A stretch of 64,000 nt of DNA from Bog-756 sp963725395 (GTDB lineage: Bacteria > Actinomycetota > Acidimicrobiia > Acidimicrobiales > RAAP-2), in contig CAVRYH010000002.1 of assembly GCA_963725395.1 (NCBI GenBank), positions 496,001-560,000 on the forward strand, read 5' to 3'. The notes under the pieces are model-generated. The model made no database searches. It worked only from the letters and a program-made list of their open reading frames with translations, and was not told where the DNA came from. Position numbers and translations under genes: made by a program. This document shows, piece after piece, positions 42,336 to 50,303 of the stretch (position 1 is the first letter of the stretch; each line of letters starts with the position of its first letter).

Positions 42336-42511
42336 TGAGCGGCATGGACACCCCCCCGAGCGAAAAGAAACGCACACGAGAGGCTCGGTCCGAGGTCGAG
42401 CCGAAGGGGCCTCCCATGGCGGTATCGATCGCCGGCATCTCGACCGCCTGCAGCAAGGATGCGCTCGTATCGTCGGCCAAGGCCGTAAAAGAGGCGCTCT
42501 CGACGGAGTAG
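42335..42511 (+). CDS. Leaderless small ORF (58 residues), unknown function
   Basis: A 58-codon frame with a charged N-terminal half (PPSEKKRTREARSEVEPKG) and a Ser/Ala-rich C-terminal half (AVSIAGISTACSKDALVSSA then KAVKEALSTE) that holds the single cysteine. The switch after residue 27 resembles a leader-core layout of ribosomally made peptides, but no modification enzyme is near. A strong terminator 33 bp downstream makes it a compact monocistronic unit. An ATG nine bases inside is another possible start. It is divergent from the MFS gene. Confidence 0.5.
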   Translation: MSGMDTPPSEKKRTREARSEVEPKGPPMAVSIAGISTACSKDALVSSAKAVKEALSTE

Positions 42512-42543
42512 ACCGGGAACCACCAGGGTCTGATCTGTTCGGG

Positions 42544-42571
42544 AAGCCGCCTCCTCCGGGGCGGCTTTCTT
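42544..42571 (+). terminator. Intrinsic terminator of small ORF
   Basis: AGCCGCC and GGCGGCT form a 7-bp stem (8 with the flanking A-T pair) with an 8-base loop, followed by TTTCTTGTTG. It is the clearest rho-independent terminator in the window. Confidence 0.8.
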
Positions 42572-42909
42572 GTTGTCCCGGAATCGGAAATCGTCCGACG
42601 GGGGCCCATCGGTGATTCCGATCCCCGACTGATCGGTCGGGCGCCGCACCGGGGGGCTCCTCGGCCTCGGGGTGCGACGGGCACCGATGCGCTCCCTACG
42701 ACGTGGACGGTGCGGTTGCCGGCGGGAGGTCGGCTGACCGGCGCTCGGGCCCGGTCAGCACCGTGTCGGGATGGCGGAGCCGGCCGTGTGCCAGATCAAT
42801 GCCCATCCTCAGCATTCACCGATTTCGGGCACAGCCCAAGACGAGCAGTCACAGAAATACTCGAAATGAACCACCCAAGAGCGAAGAAAAACCCAGAAAG
42901 AAGCCCATC
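42572..42909. other. Gap downstream of terminator
   Basis: No gene recognised. The first half is GC-rich; the last 100 bp turn adenine-rich on the plus strand (CCAAGAGCGAAGAAAAACCC region), probably the leader of the following small gene. Confidence 0.45.
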
Positions 42910-43107
42910 ATGACCCAGCACCTGACCCATTACGAACACCAGCACCACGATCGGGGCGGAGCCAGAACGTCCGACCCGAACGGCCCCGAGTGGGCGCGAA
43001 CGGCCACAATGCAGCGGGCAATGGCGTGGGCGGCCGACCGGATCGCCGACCTGGGTGACGCCCACGACAAGGGCGAGGCGTCCCTGTGCGTCGGTGAGGC
43101 AGCCTGA
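42910..43107 (+). CDS. Small His-rich-start hypothetical protein
   Basis: A 65-residue frame: TQHLTHYEHQHHDRGGARTS, then EWARTATMQRAMAWAADRI and a short tail with one cysteine. Histidines cluster at the N-terminus (residues 4-13), and an amphipathic helix follows. AGAAAGAAG upstream is a modest ribosome-binding site. Not recognised. It converges on the TetR gene. Confidence 0.45.
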   Translation: MTQHLTHYEHQHHDRGGARTSDPNGPEWARTATMQRAMAWAADRIADLGDAHDKGEASLCVGEAA

Positions 43108-43186
43108 CCTCGGAGCGGGGCTAAGTCCGCCAGACGGTACCCCACCACCGCAACCGCCGGTGTCAGGCGCCTCGCTCCAGATCCGC

Positions 43187-44014
43187 CTACGTCGGGCCGC
43201 GCCCGGGGCCACCTTCTGGGGCGGGGGGCACCCATAACGGGTCCGGCTCGATGAGCTGTCTCACGAGCGCGTGCAGCGCCATGCCGAAGACGGTCCACTC
43301 CTCGGGCTGCCCGTCCTCGCCGGTCGGCAACGGGATCTGGCGCATGGCACCCTCGTCGACGAGGTCCCGCAGGGCGCTCCCCTCCGCCAGCGCCTGAATG
43401 GCCGCTGCGCCCTGGGCCAGGGTGAGGGGCTCCCTCATCCGGAACCCGAGGTAATCGAGGATGACGGTGTAAAGCCCGGTCGTGTCGTCCATGATCGACC
43501 GATAGCTGGCGAGGAGCGCCTCCCTCAAACGCCCCTGCTGCTCGGCGGGCGGGCCCGATCCGGCGAGCGCCCAGATGCCGATCCAGACGCGCCAGACGGG
43601 TGACGACCGGAGCGAGTCGAGCATCAATGTTCCCGTGACCCGGCAGAGGTCCGTGACGCACCGCCACCGGCCCTCGAGGCTCGAGCGATCAGCGTGGACC
43701 AGGACGTCGTTGGCCAGCACCTCGGACAGCGCTCGAAAGTCCTGCGAGTCGCTGGCGGCGATGGTGGCCAGCACCTCGGTCTGGAACGCCTCTTGGGTGG
43801 CGAACGCCCTCCCGATCACGGACGCATTCGTGAGGCGGATGCCGTGGGCCTGTCGCAGCCGGTCGTAGACGCGCTTGAACGTGAGTCCCTCGGCGCCACT
43901 GCCCAGCCCTTCCTCGATGAGGGCCTCGACACCGGTGTCGACCAGGAGCCGCCGGATCTCGGCGGTGCTGCGACGGGCGCTCGGTCCATCGGTCGTTGAC
44001 GAGCCATCGGACAA
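43187..44014 (-). CDS. TetR-like transcriptional regulator
   Basis: A 275-residue regulator. The N-terminal part reads STAEIRRLLVDTGVEALIEE, then LTFKRVYDRLRQAHGIRLTN and ASVIGRAFATQEAFQTEVL, a TetR-type helix-turn-helix with an insertion between helices 2 and 3. The rest is a long helical ligand domain of about 200 residues ending Pro/Gly-rich. A TTG is given as start because no ATG or GTG is available between the operator-like dyad (44,094-44,120) and the conserved region; this is uncertain. It likely represses itself and perhaps the ABC exporter upstream on the same strand. Confidence 0.65.
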   Translation of the reverse strand: MSDGSSTTDGPSARRSTAEIRRLLVDTGVEALIEEGLGSGAEGLTFKRVYDRLRQAHGIRLTNASVIGRAFATQEAFQTEVLATIAASDSQDFRALSEVLANDVLVHADRSSLEGRWRCVTDLCRVTGTLMLDSLRSSPVWRVWIGIWALAGSGPPAEQQGRLREALLASYRSIMDDTTGLYTVILDYLGFRMREPLTLAQGAAAIQALAEGSALRDLVDEGAMRQIPLPTGEDGQPEEWTVFGMALHALVRQLIEPDPLWVPPAPEGGPGRGPT

Positions 44015-44093
44015 CGGGGGAACCGGACCTTTCCTGGGCTTCGGAGAACCGATCGGGACCCCGCAAGCCCGCTGGAGGGGCAAGAAGGCCAGT

Positions 44094-44120
44094 CTATTTG
44101 CGACTCGTAGTTGCAAATAG
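44094..44120. promoter_or_regulatory. 27-bp dyad upstream of TetR-like gene
   Basis: CTATTTGC and GCAAATAG are perfect 8-bp arms; inside them ACT and AGT pair again around CGT. It is AT-rich compared with its surroundings and lies about 80 bp upstream of the regulator, as expected for an autoregulated TetR promoter. Confidence 0.65.
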
Positions 44121-44412
44121 GGTTCCGGATGAGTACGGTCGCCCGTGGCGGGAATCGGAACTGTCCCGACGGCAGGTTCGGCGAACTCCTGCCGTCGGGA
44201 CAGTGGCCCAAAGGTGCCGGGTCCAGCCGGGGCGAAGAACCGGACCGGCTGGCGTGAGTTCGAACGGCTGGACCGGGTGGCGGCCGCCACAAAGTAGGCC
44301 GCCGGTTTGGCGGTCGAAGACCCTTCGCCCGAGCCGCGAGGGTCGACCGGACGGGGGTGCGAGTGGACAGAGAGGCCGGTCCCGTGGAGGAGGACCGGCG
44401 GGGATGCGACAC
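44121..44412. other. Intergenic stretch between TetR-like gene and ABC exporter
   Basis: No gene. It contains a long hairpin (44,160-44,204) and, with the dyad beside it, forms the control region between the exporter's end and the regulator's start. Confidence 0.5.
44160..44204. terminator. Long hairpin without U-tract, possible terminator of ABC exporter
   Basis: ACTGTCCCGACGGCAG pairs exactly with CTGCCGTCGGGACAGT; inside, GTTC pairs with GAAC across a GGC loop, with a two-base bulge. Twenty base pairs in 45 bases is very stable. There is no T-run on either strand. Actinobacterial terminators often lack one. Alternative: RNA-level regulator or recombination site. Confidence 0.5.
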
Positions 44413-46314
44413 TCAGTTGTCCCCTTCCTGCCGTTTGAACTGGATCCGATAGAGCTCGGCGTACTGCCCGTGCGCCTCCAGCAGCTGGTCGTGTTGGCCG
44501 CGTTCGACGATCCTGCCGTGATCGAGCACGAGGATCATGTCGGCCTCCCTCACCGTCGACAGCCGGTGGGCGATGACCAGCGAGGTCCGACCCTCGAGGG
44601 CGGTGGCGAGGGCCTTCTGCACGGCAGCCTCGGACTCCGAGTCCAGGTGGGCCGTGGCCTCGTCGAGCACCACCACCTCGGGGGCCTTCAGGAGGATCCG
44701 GGCGATGGCCAGACGTTGCTTCTCCCCACCGGACAGTCGATAGCCCCGGTCCCCGACCACCGTGTCGATGCCGTCGGGAAGCCCTCCGACCATGGTGGCG
44801 ATCTGGGCACCGTCGAGGGCGGAGTCGATCTCGGCGGGGGTGGCGTCCGGTCTGGCGTAGAGGAGGTTGTTCCGGATGGTGTCGTGGAAGAGGTGGGCGT
44901 CCTGGGTGACCACACCGATGGTGGAGGTGAGCGATTCCATCGAGGTGTCCCGGACGTCGAGGCCGTTGATCCTGATGGCTCCGGCCTGCACGTCGTAGAG
45001 GCGGGGCAGGAGCTGGCTGATGGTGGTCTTGCCGGCACCCGATGGCCCGACCAGCGCCACCAACTGGCCGGGTTCGGCCGTGAACGTGACGTCGAACAGT
45101 ACCTGGCTCGACACGGCGGGGTCGAGGACGGCGACCGACTCCAGGGAAGCCAACGAGACCTCCTCCGCACTCGGGTACCGGAAGTCGACGTGGTCGAACT
45201 CGATGCGGGCCGGACCGGGTGGCACCGGGCGCGCGTCCGGCTTGTCAGTGATCATCGGCGGAAGATCGAGCACCTCGAAGACCCGGTCGAACGAGACCAG
45301 GGCGGTCATCACGTCGATCTGCACGTTGGACAGGGCGGTGAGCGGTCCGTACAACCGGGTCAGATAGGCGGCCAGCGCCACAACCGTCCCCAGTTGGAGC
45401 GCACCGTCGACCACCTGGACCCCGCCCCAGCCGTAGACCACCGCGGTGGCCAGTGCCGCCGTCAGGGTGAGGGCGGCGATGAAGAACCGGGCGTACATAG
45501 CCTGGGTCACCCCGATGTCCCGGACCCGGCCCGCCTTCGACTCGAAGGCGTCTCGCTCCTCCTTCGGTCGCCCGAACAACTTGACCAGGAGGGCGCCCGA
45601 GACGTTGAAGCGTTCGTTCATCGTGTTGTTCATCTGGGCGTTGAGGTTGTACGACTCGCGGGTGATGACCGAGAGACGGCGCCCGATGCGTTTGGCCGGC
45701 AGCACGAACACCGGGAGGATGATCAGGCTGATCACGGTGATCTGCCAGGAGAGGAAGAACATCACGATCAGCACCAGGGTGACGCTGATCAGATTCGACA
45801 CCACGGACGAAAGCGTGTCGGTGAACGCCTGCTGCGCGCCGATCACGTCGTTGTTGAGCCTGCTGATCAGGGCACCAGTCTGGGTCCGGGTGAAAAAGGC
45901 GATGGGCATGTGCTGGATGTGCTCGAACACCTGGGACCGCATGTCGAAGATGAGTCCCTCACCGACCTTGGCCGACACCCACCGGATGCCGATGTTCAGG
46001 CCGGTGTCGACGACGGACAGTGAGGCCGCCACCAGCGCCAGGCCGATGATCAGCGATTTGTCGTGCTCAGGGATGCCCTTGTCGATGATCGAACGGAAGA
46101 GCAGCGGGTTGACGACACCGATCACCGCGTCCACGACCACCAGCACCAGGAACCACGCCAGGATCACCCGGTAGGGCCGGGCGAACTGGGCCATCCGCCG
46201 GGCCGTCCCCTTGGTGACGTGCTGCTGGGTCACCGATTCGTCCCTGCGCATCGAGCGCATGACACCGCCGAACTGCCCGCCACCCATGCCGTGGCCGCCC
46301 ATGCCCATGCTCAT
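44413..46314 (-). CDS. ABC-type multidrug/lipid exporter (fused TMD-NBD)
   Basis: A 633-residue half-transporter of the ABCB/MsbA type. After a Met/Gly/His-rich tail (MSMGMGGHGMGGGQFGG), six membrane helices span residues 48-325. The ATPase has Walker A GPSGAGKTT at 423-431, a Q-loop in TIGVVTQDAHLF, signature LSGGEKQR, Walker B VVVLDEAT and a switch histidine in VIAHRLST. It works as a homodimer in the cytoplasmic membrane and should export a hydrophobic compound. GGAG stands seven bases before the ATG. The linker between 380 and 405 is longer than usual. It may be regulated by the TetR-like gene downstream. Confidence 0.9.
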   Translation of the reverse strand: MSMGMGGHGMGGGQFGGVMRSMRRDESVTQQHVTKGTARRMAQFARPYRVILAWFLVLVVVDAVIGVVNPLLFRSIIDKGIPEHDKSLIIGLALVAASLSVVDTGLNIGIRWVSAKVGEGLIFDMRSQVFEHIQHMPIAFFTRTQTGALISRLNNDVIGAQQAFTDTLSSVVSNLISVTLVLIVMFFLSWQITVISLIILPVFVLPAKRIGRRLSVITRESYNLNAQMNNTMNERFNVSGALLVKLFGRPKEERDAFESKAGRVRDIGVTQAMYARFFIAALTLTAALATAVVYGWGGVQVVDGALQLGTVVALAAYLTRLYGPLTALSNVQIDVMTALVSFDRVFEVLDLPPMITDKPDARPVPPGPARIEFDHVDFRYPSAEEVSLASLESVAVLDPAVSSQVLFDVTFTAEPGQLVALVGPSGAGKTTISQLLPRLYDVQAGAIRINGLDVRDTSMESLTSTIGVVTQDAHLFHDTIRNNLLYARPDATPAEIDSALDGAQIATMVGGLPDGIDTVVGDRGYRLSGGEKQRLAIARILLKAPEVVVLDEATAHLDSESEAAVQKALATALEGRTSLVIAHRLSTVREADMILVLDHGRIVERGQHDQLLEAHGQYAELYRIQFKRQEGDN

Positions 46315-46403
46315 CTGGCTACTCCGGCCACGGGTTCCATGTCCCGGACCCTACAGTTCGGGGAACACCACCCATCCGGCGCCGGCCCTGATCCGTGCGC
46401 CGG

Positions 46404-47477
46404 TCAGGTGACGAGCCCACGCCCGTAAACGGGGGGCAGATCAAGTGCGGTGAGCAGGCCGGCGGGACCGTCGACCACGGCCGGGATGGCGTTGATGAGC
46501 CGCATCGCCGTGGCCTTCAGCCCGGCCGTGTTGTGGTCCCCGTCGGTCCCGAGCAGCTGGAGATCGAGGGTGTAGTTGGGCTCGCCGGTTATGGTCACTC
46601 GGTAGCAGCCGTGACCGGCCGGCTGCGGCCACCCGGGGGCCAGGTCGTCGTGCAGCCGGGTGACGTGCTCGAGCACGATGACCGCCCTGCCGTCCCGGAT
46701 CCCCCGCAGCTCGAAGTGCAGGGCCGCCGCGGTCCCCTTCTCGATGGTCCCCGAGTCGACTTGGAAGGTCTCGGTGGCCGGCAAGCGCTCGTACCACTCC
46801 TCGACGGAGTCGAGTTCGACGTCGAGGCCGGCGGCCAACTGGCGCACGACGCTGCCCCACGCCATCGTCATCACCCCGGGCTGGAGGATCATGGGCACGT
46901 CGTCGATGGGCCGCCCGAACCCCATGATGTCGAAGATGACCATCGGCTGGTTGTAGGTGGCGTAGTTGAGCACCTCGGCCACCCGGATCTCGTCGATGCG
47001 CTCACTGATCCCCGACAGGACGAGCGGAAGTGCGTCGTTTGCGAAGCCCGGGTCGATCCCGTTGACGAACAACGATGCTCCGCCCTCCACCGCGGCGTCG
47101 AGTACCGGTCGGATCATGGCTTCGTCCACCACTCCGTAGGGGTACTGGAGGAAGACCGGGCCGCTCGAGACCACGTCGATTCCGGCCCGCAGGATCCGCT
47201 GGAGGTCCTCGAGTGCCTCCATCAGGCGGTGATCGGCCATGGCGGTGTGCACCACGACGTCGGGTTCGAGCGCAAAGAGGGCCGCAACGTCGTCGGTGGC
47301 CGCCACCCCGAGGTCGCGGCCGAGCCCGGCCAGGTCGCCGGCGTCCCGTCCGACCTTGTCGGGGTTGGACACCCACAGGCCGACCAGCTCGAGGTCGGGT
47401 CGGGCGTCGATGCCGGCGATGGCGTGCCGTCCGACGTTGCCCGTGCTCCATGCGACGACACGGTACGTCTTGCTCAT
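46404..47477 (-). CDS. DapB-like / 2,4-diaminopentanoate dehydrogenase-like oxidoreductase
   Basis: A 357-residue NAD(P)-binding protein. The N-terminus YRVVAWSTGNVGRHAIAGI is a Rossmann GxxG motif of dihydrodipicolinate reductase type, then PDLELVGLWVSNPDKVGRDA and DVVVHTAM. The C-terminal two thirds is characteristic of a large actinobacterial family labelled dihydrodipicolinate reductase or diaminopentanoate dehydrogenase whose substrates are mostly unknown. AGGAG lies before the ATG. It is followed by an SDR upstream on the same strand, and PPOX genes; an F420 or steroid-related role is possible but unproven. Confidence 0.7.
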   Translation of the reverse strand: MSKTYRVVAWSTGNVGRHAIAGIDARPDLELVGLWVSNPDKVGRDAGDLAGLGRDLGVAATDDVAALFALEPDVVVHTAMADHRLMEALEDLQRILRAGIDVVSSGPVFLQYPYGVVDEAMIRPVLDAAVEGGASLFVNGIDPGFANDALPLVLSGISERIDEIRVAEVLNYATYNQPMVIFDIMGFGRPIDDVPMILQPGVMTMAWGSVVRQLAAGLDVELDSVEEWYERLPATETFQVDSGTIEKGTAAALHFELRGIRDGRAVIVLEHVTRLHDDLAPGWPQPAGHGCYRVTITGEPNYTLDLQLLGTDGDHNTAGLKATAMRLINAIPAVVDGPAGLLTALDLPPVYGRGLVT

Positions 47478-47553
47478 GTGGTGCTCCTGGTTCGTAGGCG
47501 ATCGGTGGGGGTGGGCATGCGGATGGTCGGGACCGGGACTTGGCGGGCCCGGC

Positions 47554-48342
47554 TCACAGGTCGGGAAGCCCCATGTCGAGGTTGGGGGCCTCGATGCCGC
47601 CGTCGACCTCGAGGACCTTTCCGGTGATGTAGGCGCCCGCCTCGGAGGCCAGGTAGACGACGGCCGCGGCGATGTCCTCGGGCTGCCCGATGCGCTTGAG
47701 CGGGGTGCCCGCCTCCAGCGCGTCGCGGAGTTCGTCGCTCTGCATCACGATGTCGAGGGCGGAGGTGGCCACCGATCCCACGGCGATGGCGTTCACCCGG
47801 ATACGGGGGGCGAGGTCGGCGGCGGCCAGACGGGTGTAGTGGGCCAGCGCCGCCTTGGCCGTCCCGTAGGCCAGGTACCCGCGGCCGGCGAGGCGGCCCA
47901 TGGCCGACGAGATGTTCACCACCGAACCGCCGTCGCCCTCGAGCATCAGGGGCACGGCCGGCCGGAGCAGGGCGTGGGCGGTGGAGACGTTGAAGTGGAA
48001 GGCCTGCTCCAGACGTCCCGGGGACGTGTCCATGAAGGGGCGGGGCATGGCGCCGCCCACGTTGTTCACCACCAGATCGAGCCGACCGAATGCCCGTCGG
48101 GCGTGCTCGATCAGGCCGGCGACGGCGTCGAGGTCGCTCAGGTCGGCGGGAACGGCCACGGCACGTCGACCGGTGCCCTCGACGGCGGCAGCCACGTCGT
48201 CGAGCTGATCGACCGTTCGGGCCGAAATCAGCACGTCGGCACCGGCCTCGGCCAGTCCGACCGCGCTCGCCGCGCCGATGCCACGGCCGGCGCCGGTCAC
48301 GATGGCCACCTTCCCGTCCATGTGGAAGCGATCGAGAATCAT
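47554..48342 (-). CDS. Short-chain dehydrogenase (FabG-like)
   Basis: A 262-residue SDR: VTGAGRGIGAASAVGLAEAG at 14-33, NNVGGA near 93 (NNAG with a Val for Ala), SSAMG with the catalytic serine near 145, and YGTAK near 158-162. The late DVVMQS and GGIEAPNLDM tail matches the FabG/glucose dehydrogenase-like group. It likely reduces a ketoacyl or hydroxysteroid substrate. GAGGGGAA upstream of the ATG is a good ribosome-binding site. It shares its strand with the DapB-like gene, 77 bp apart, so co-transcription is likely. Confidence 0.85.
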   Translation of the reverse strand: MILDRFHMDGKVAIVTGAGRGIGAASAVGLAEAGADVLISARTVDQLDDVAAAVEGTGRRAVAVPADLSDLDAVAGLIEHARRAFGRLDLVVNNVGGAMPRPFMDTSPGRLEQAFHFNVSTAHALLRPAVPLMLEGDGGSVVNISSAMGRLAGRGYLAYGTAKAALAHYTRLAAADLAPRIRVNAIAVGSVATSALDIVMQSDELRDALEAGTPLKRIGQPEDIAAAVVYLASEAGAYITGKVLEVDGGIEAPNLDMGLPDL

Positions 48343-48459
48343 CTGCAGGTTCCCCTCTGGTCGCCCCCGGTCGGGCGACCGTCGTCATCGACAGTGCTAG
48401 CAGCCCCGAGCAGGGCTACGCCACGAGCGCCGCATGGTGAAGGTGGCTAGGAGCGCGTT

Positions 48460-48906
48460 TCAGTCGGCCAGATCGGCCACAGCCGTGATGTGGGTGGGCC
48501 GCAGCCGCACCAGCAGCTCACCCGGGACACCGTTGCGTCTCCCGTACTGTTCGGCCCGATCGGCCCCCATGTACCGTCCACCCAGCACGGCCGCCCAGCG
48601 GGCCACCTCGTCCAGGTCCCCGGTGATGGTCGCCCTGCCCTCGACGGTGACGAAGGAGAACGGGGGCCGTTCGTCGTCGACGCAGAGGGCGGCACGGGGG
48701 TCACGCTCCAGCGCCCGACCCTTCAGGGTGTTGGCGCCGGTAGTGAACACGATGTCCCCGATGGGCGAATCGGCTCCGACGGTGGTGGTGTCGAGGGCGA
48801 ACCAGACGGGCGCCACGTGGGGGCGGCCGTCGGCCCGCACCGTGGCCAGCTTGCCGGTGCGGGGTGGATCGCCGCCGAGGAAGGCGAGTATCTCAATGTC
48901 GCTCAT
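48460..48906 (-). CDS. PPOX-class F420/FMN-binding protein
   Basis: A 148-residue split barrel: EILAFLGGDPPRTGKLATVR, ADGRPHVAPVWFAL, IVFTTGANTLKGRALERDPR and VTVEGRATITGDLDE are the standard strands. The R..PHVAPVWF motif with TGANTLKGR fits actinobacterial F420-dependent PPOX proteins. It probably reduces or oxidises an unknown small molecule. It is on the same strand as the next PPOX gene upstream, about 90 bp apart. Confidence 0.75.
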   Translation of the reverse strand: MSDIEILAFLGGDPPRTGKLATVRADGRPHVAPVWFALDTTTVGADSPIGDIVFTTGANTLKGRALERDPRAALCVDDERPPFSFVTVEGRATITGDLDEVARWAAVLGGRYMGADRAEQYGRRNGVPGELLVRLRPTHITAVADLAD

Positions 48907-48999
48907 GGGATGGGGAGGCACGCGCGCGCTCCGTTCTCTTCGGTCGCCCACGCCGGTGTTGTCGTGTCACCGGGTGGCGGTCCCGGTCGCCATCAGCTG

Positions 49000-49509
49000 T
49001 CAGCCCGGTCGTGTCGGGGGGAGGCCGAGTTTCCGGTGGTCCCACGAGACGGTGCGCTCGACGTGGAGCTTGGCCACGATGCGTTTGTTGAGCATGGTCT
49101 CGACGAGCGGGCGGAGGTCCTCGGAATAGGTCCCGTAGTACCGCTCGAACAGATTGACGCCGAGCTGCCACATCTGGTCGGGATCGTCGACGATCTCGGC
49201 CCGTCCCACCAGCTCGACCCCGCGCAGCTCCTCGTAGTAGTCCCCGTCCTCGAACATGCAGGTGAGGCGGGGGTCGCGCCCGAGGTTGACGGCCTTTTGC
49301 GCCTTCGCCTTGGTCTCGATGGCGATCGATCCGTCGAGGAACCCGTACCACATGGCCACCGCATGGATCGAGCCGTCGTGGTTGAGGGTGCACATGGTCA
49401 TCGGGCGGCGTTCGTGGAGGAAGGCGTCGACCTCCTCCGGCGTCATCTTGATGAGATCACGCTGCTTGATGCCGTGACCCATCTGCTGTGGTGGCTGCTC
49501 TTCGCTCAT
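49000..49509 (-). CDS. PPOX-class flavin/F420-binding protein
   Basis: A 169-residue split-barrel protein: KMTPEEVDAFLHERRPMTMC, TLNHDGSIHAVAMWYGFLDG, SIAIETKAKAQKAVNLGRDPR and ELVGRAEIVDDPDQMW. The LGRDPRLTCMFEDGDYYEELRG region (seen in pieces) is typical of the TIGR03618-like F420 group. GGAAAGG precedes the ATG. Function unknown; tandem PPOX genes are common in F420-using actinobacteria. Confidence 0.75.
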   Translation of the reverse strand: MSEEQPPQQMGHGIKQRDLIKMTPEEVDAFLHERRPMTMCTLNHDGSIHAVAMWYGFLDGSIAIETKAKAQKAVNLGRDPRLTCMFEDGDYYEELRGVELVGRAEIVDDPDQMWQLGVNLFERYYGTYSEDLRPLVETMLNKRIVAKLHVERTVSWDHRKLGLPPTRPG

Positions 49510-49633
49510 CTGGCCCTTTCCTCGGTGTCGACCGTCCCACGCCCACGTGCCTGCCGTCTGTCACCCGGCCCACAGTCGGTGTCCTTGTGGGGCAGCGTAC
49601 CGGCGCCGCTGCGGTCCGGTGCAGAATGTCCCG

Positions 49634-50191
49634 GTGGCCGCTCCCACCCACCCCGACTCGCGGCCGCGAACGCCGTTCCGGTTGTGTTTCGTATGCACCG
49701 GCAACATCTGCCGGTCGCCGATGGCCGATGTGGTGCTCCGGTCCCTGGCCCGTGACATCCGACTCGACGACGGGAGCGCGCTCGCCGACCGTCTGGTCGT
49801 CTCCAGCGCCGGGCTGGGCGGTTGGCACGTCGGTGAGCCGATGGATCCGCGGGCGCACGCCGCCCTCGAGAGCCGGGGCTATACCGACCACGGCCACCGG
49901 GCCCAGCAGTTCGACACCCGGTGGTTCGAGACGACCGACCTCGTCGTGTGCATGGATCGGGGCCACCAGCAGACCTTGGTGAGTCTCGGCCGGGGGCGGG
50001 CGGGCGACGATCGCCACGACGCGCTCCTGGTGATGCTCCGCCAGTTCGATCCCCGGGCCGGAGGGGCCGTCGACGTCTCCGATCCCTACTACGGCGACGA
50101 GGCGGACTTCGAGGCCTGCCTCGATCTCGTCGAGTCCGGCTGTCGGGGGCTGATCACCGACCTGACCTCCCGTCTGGCCGGCTCGGGGTGA
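49634..50191 (+). CDS. Low-molecular-weight protein-tyrosine phosphatase
   Basis: A 185-residue phosphatase. The P-loop CTGNICRS (C-x5-R) is near residues 20-27, directly after the first strand RLCFVC, and the general-acid DPYYG loop is near residue 150. The fold fits LMW-PTPs that also remove phosphate from arginine in bacteria (YwlE-like). It acts in the cytoplasm. A GTG is chosen as start because conserved sequence begins soon after; the frame upstream overlaps the promoter of the PPOX gene. Confidence 0.85.
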   Translation: MAAPTHPDSRPRTPFRLCFVCTGNICRSPMADVVLRSLARDIRLDDGSALADRLVVSSAGLGGWHVGEPMDPRAHAALESRGYTDHGHRAQQFDTRWFETTDLVVCMDRGHQQTLVSLGRGRAGDDRHDALLVMLRQFDPRAGGAVDVSDPYYGDEADFEACLDLVESGCRGLITDLTSRLAGSG

Positions 50192-50303
50192 CGAGCTCTG
50201 GACGGGTACTGACGTGGTGGGGGGAACGCCATGGTGCCCGAGGACGGCGTCCGGGTCCGATGAGGGCGTTCGGGTACGGCACCCCGGGTCAGCGTCTCCG
50301 AAC

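Noticed and set aside
43996..46023. Long plus-strand frame of 675 codons
   Set aside because: Antisense of the ABC exporter; the minus strand has all ABC motifs.
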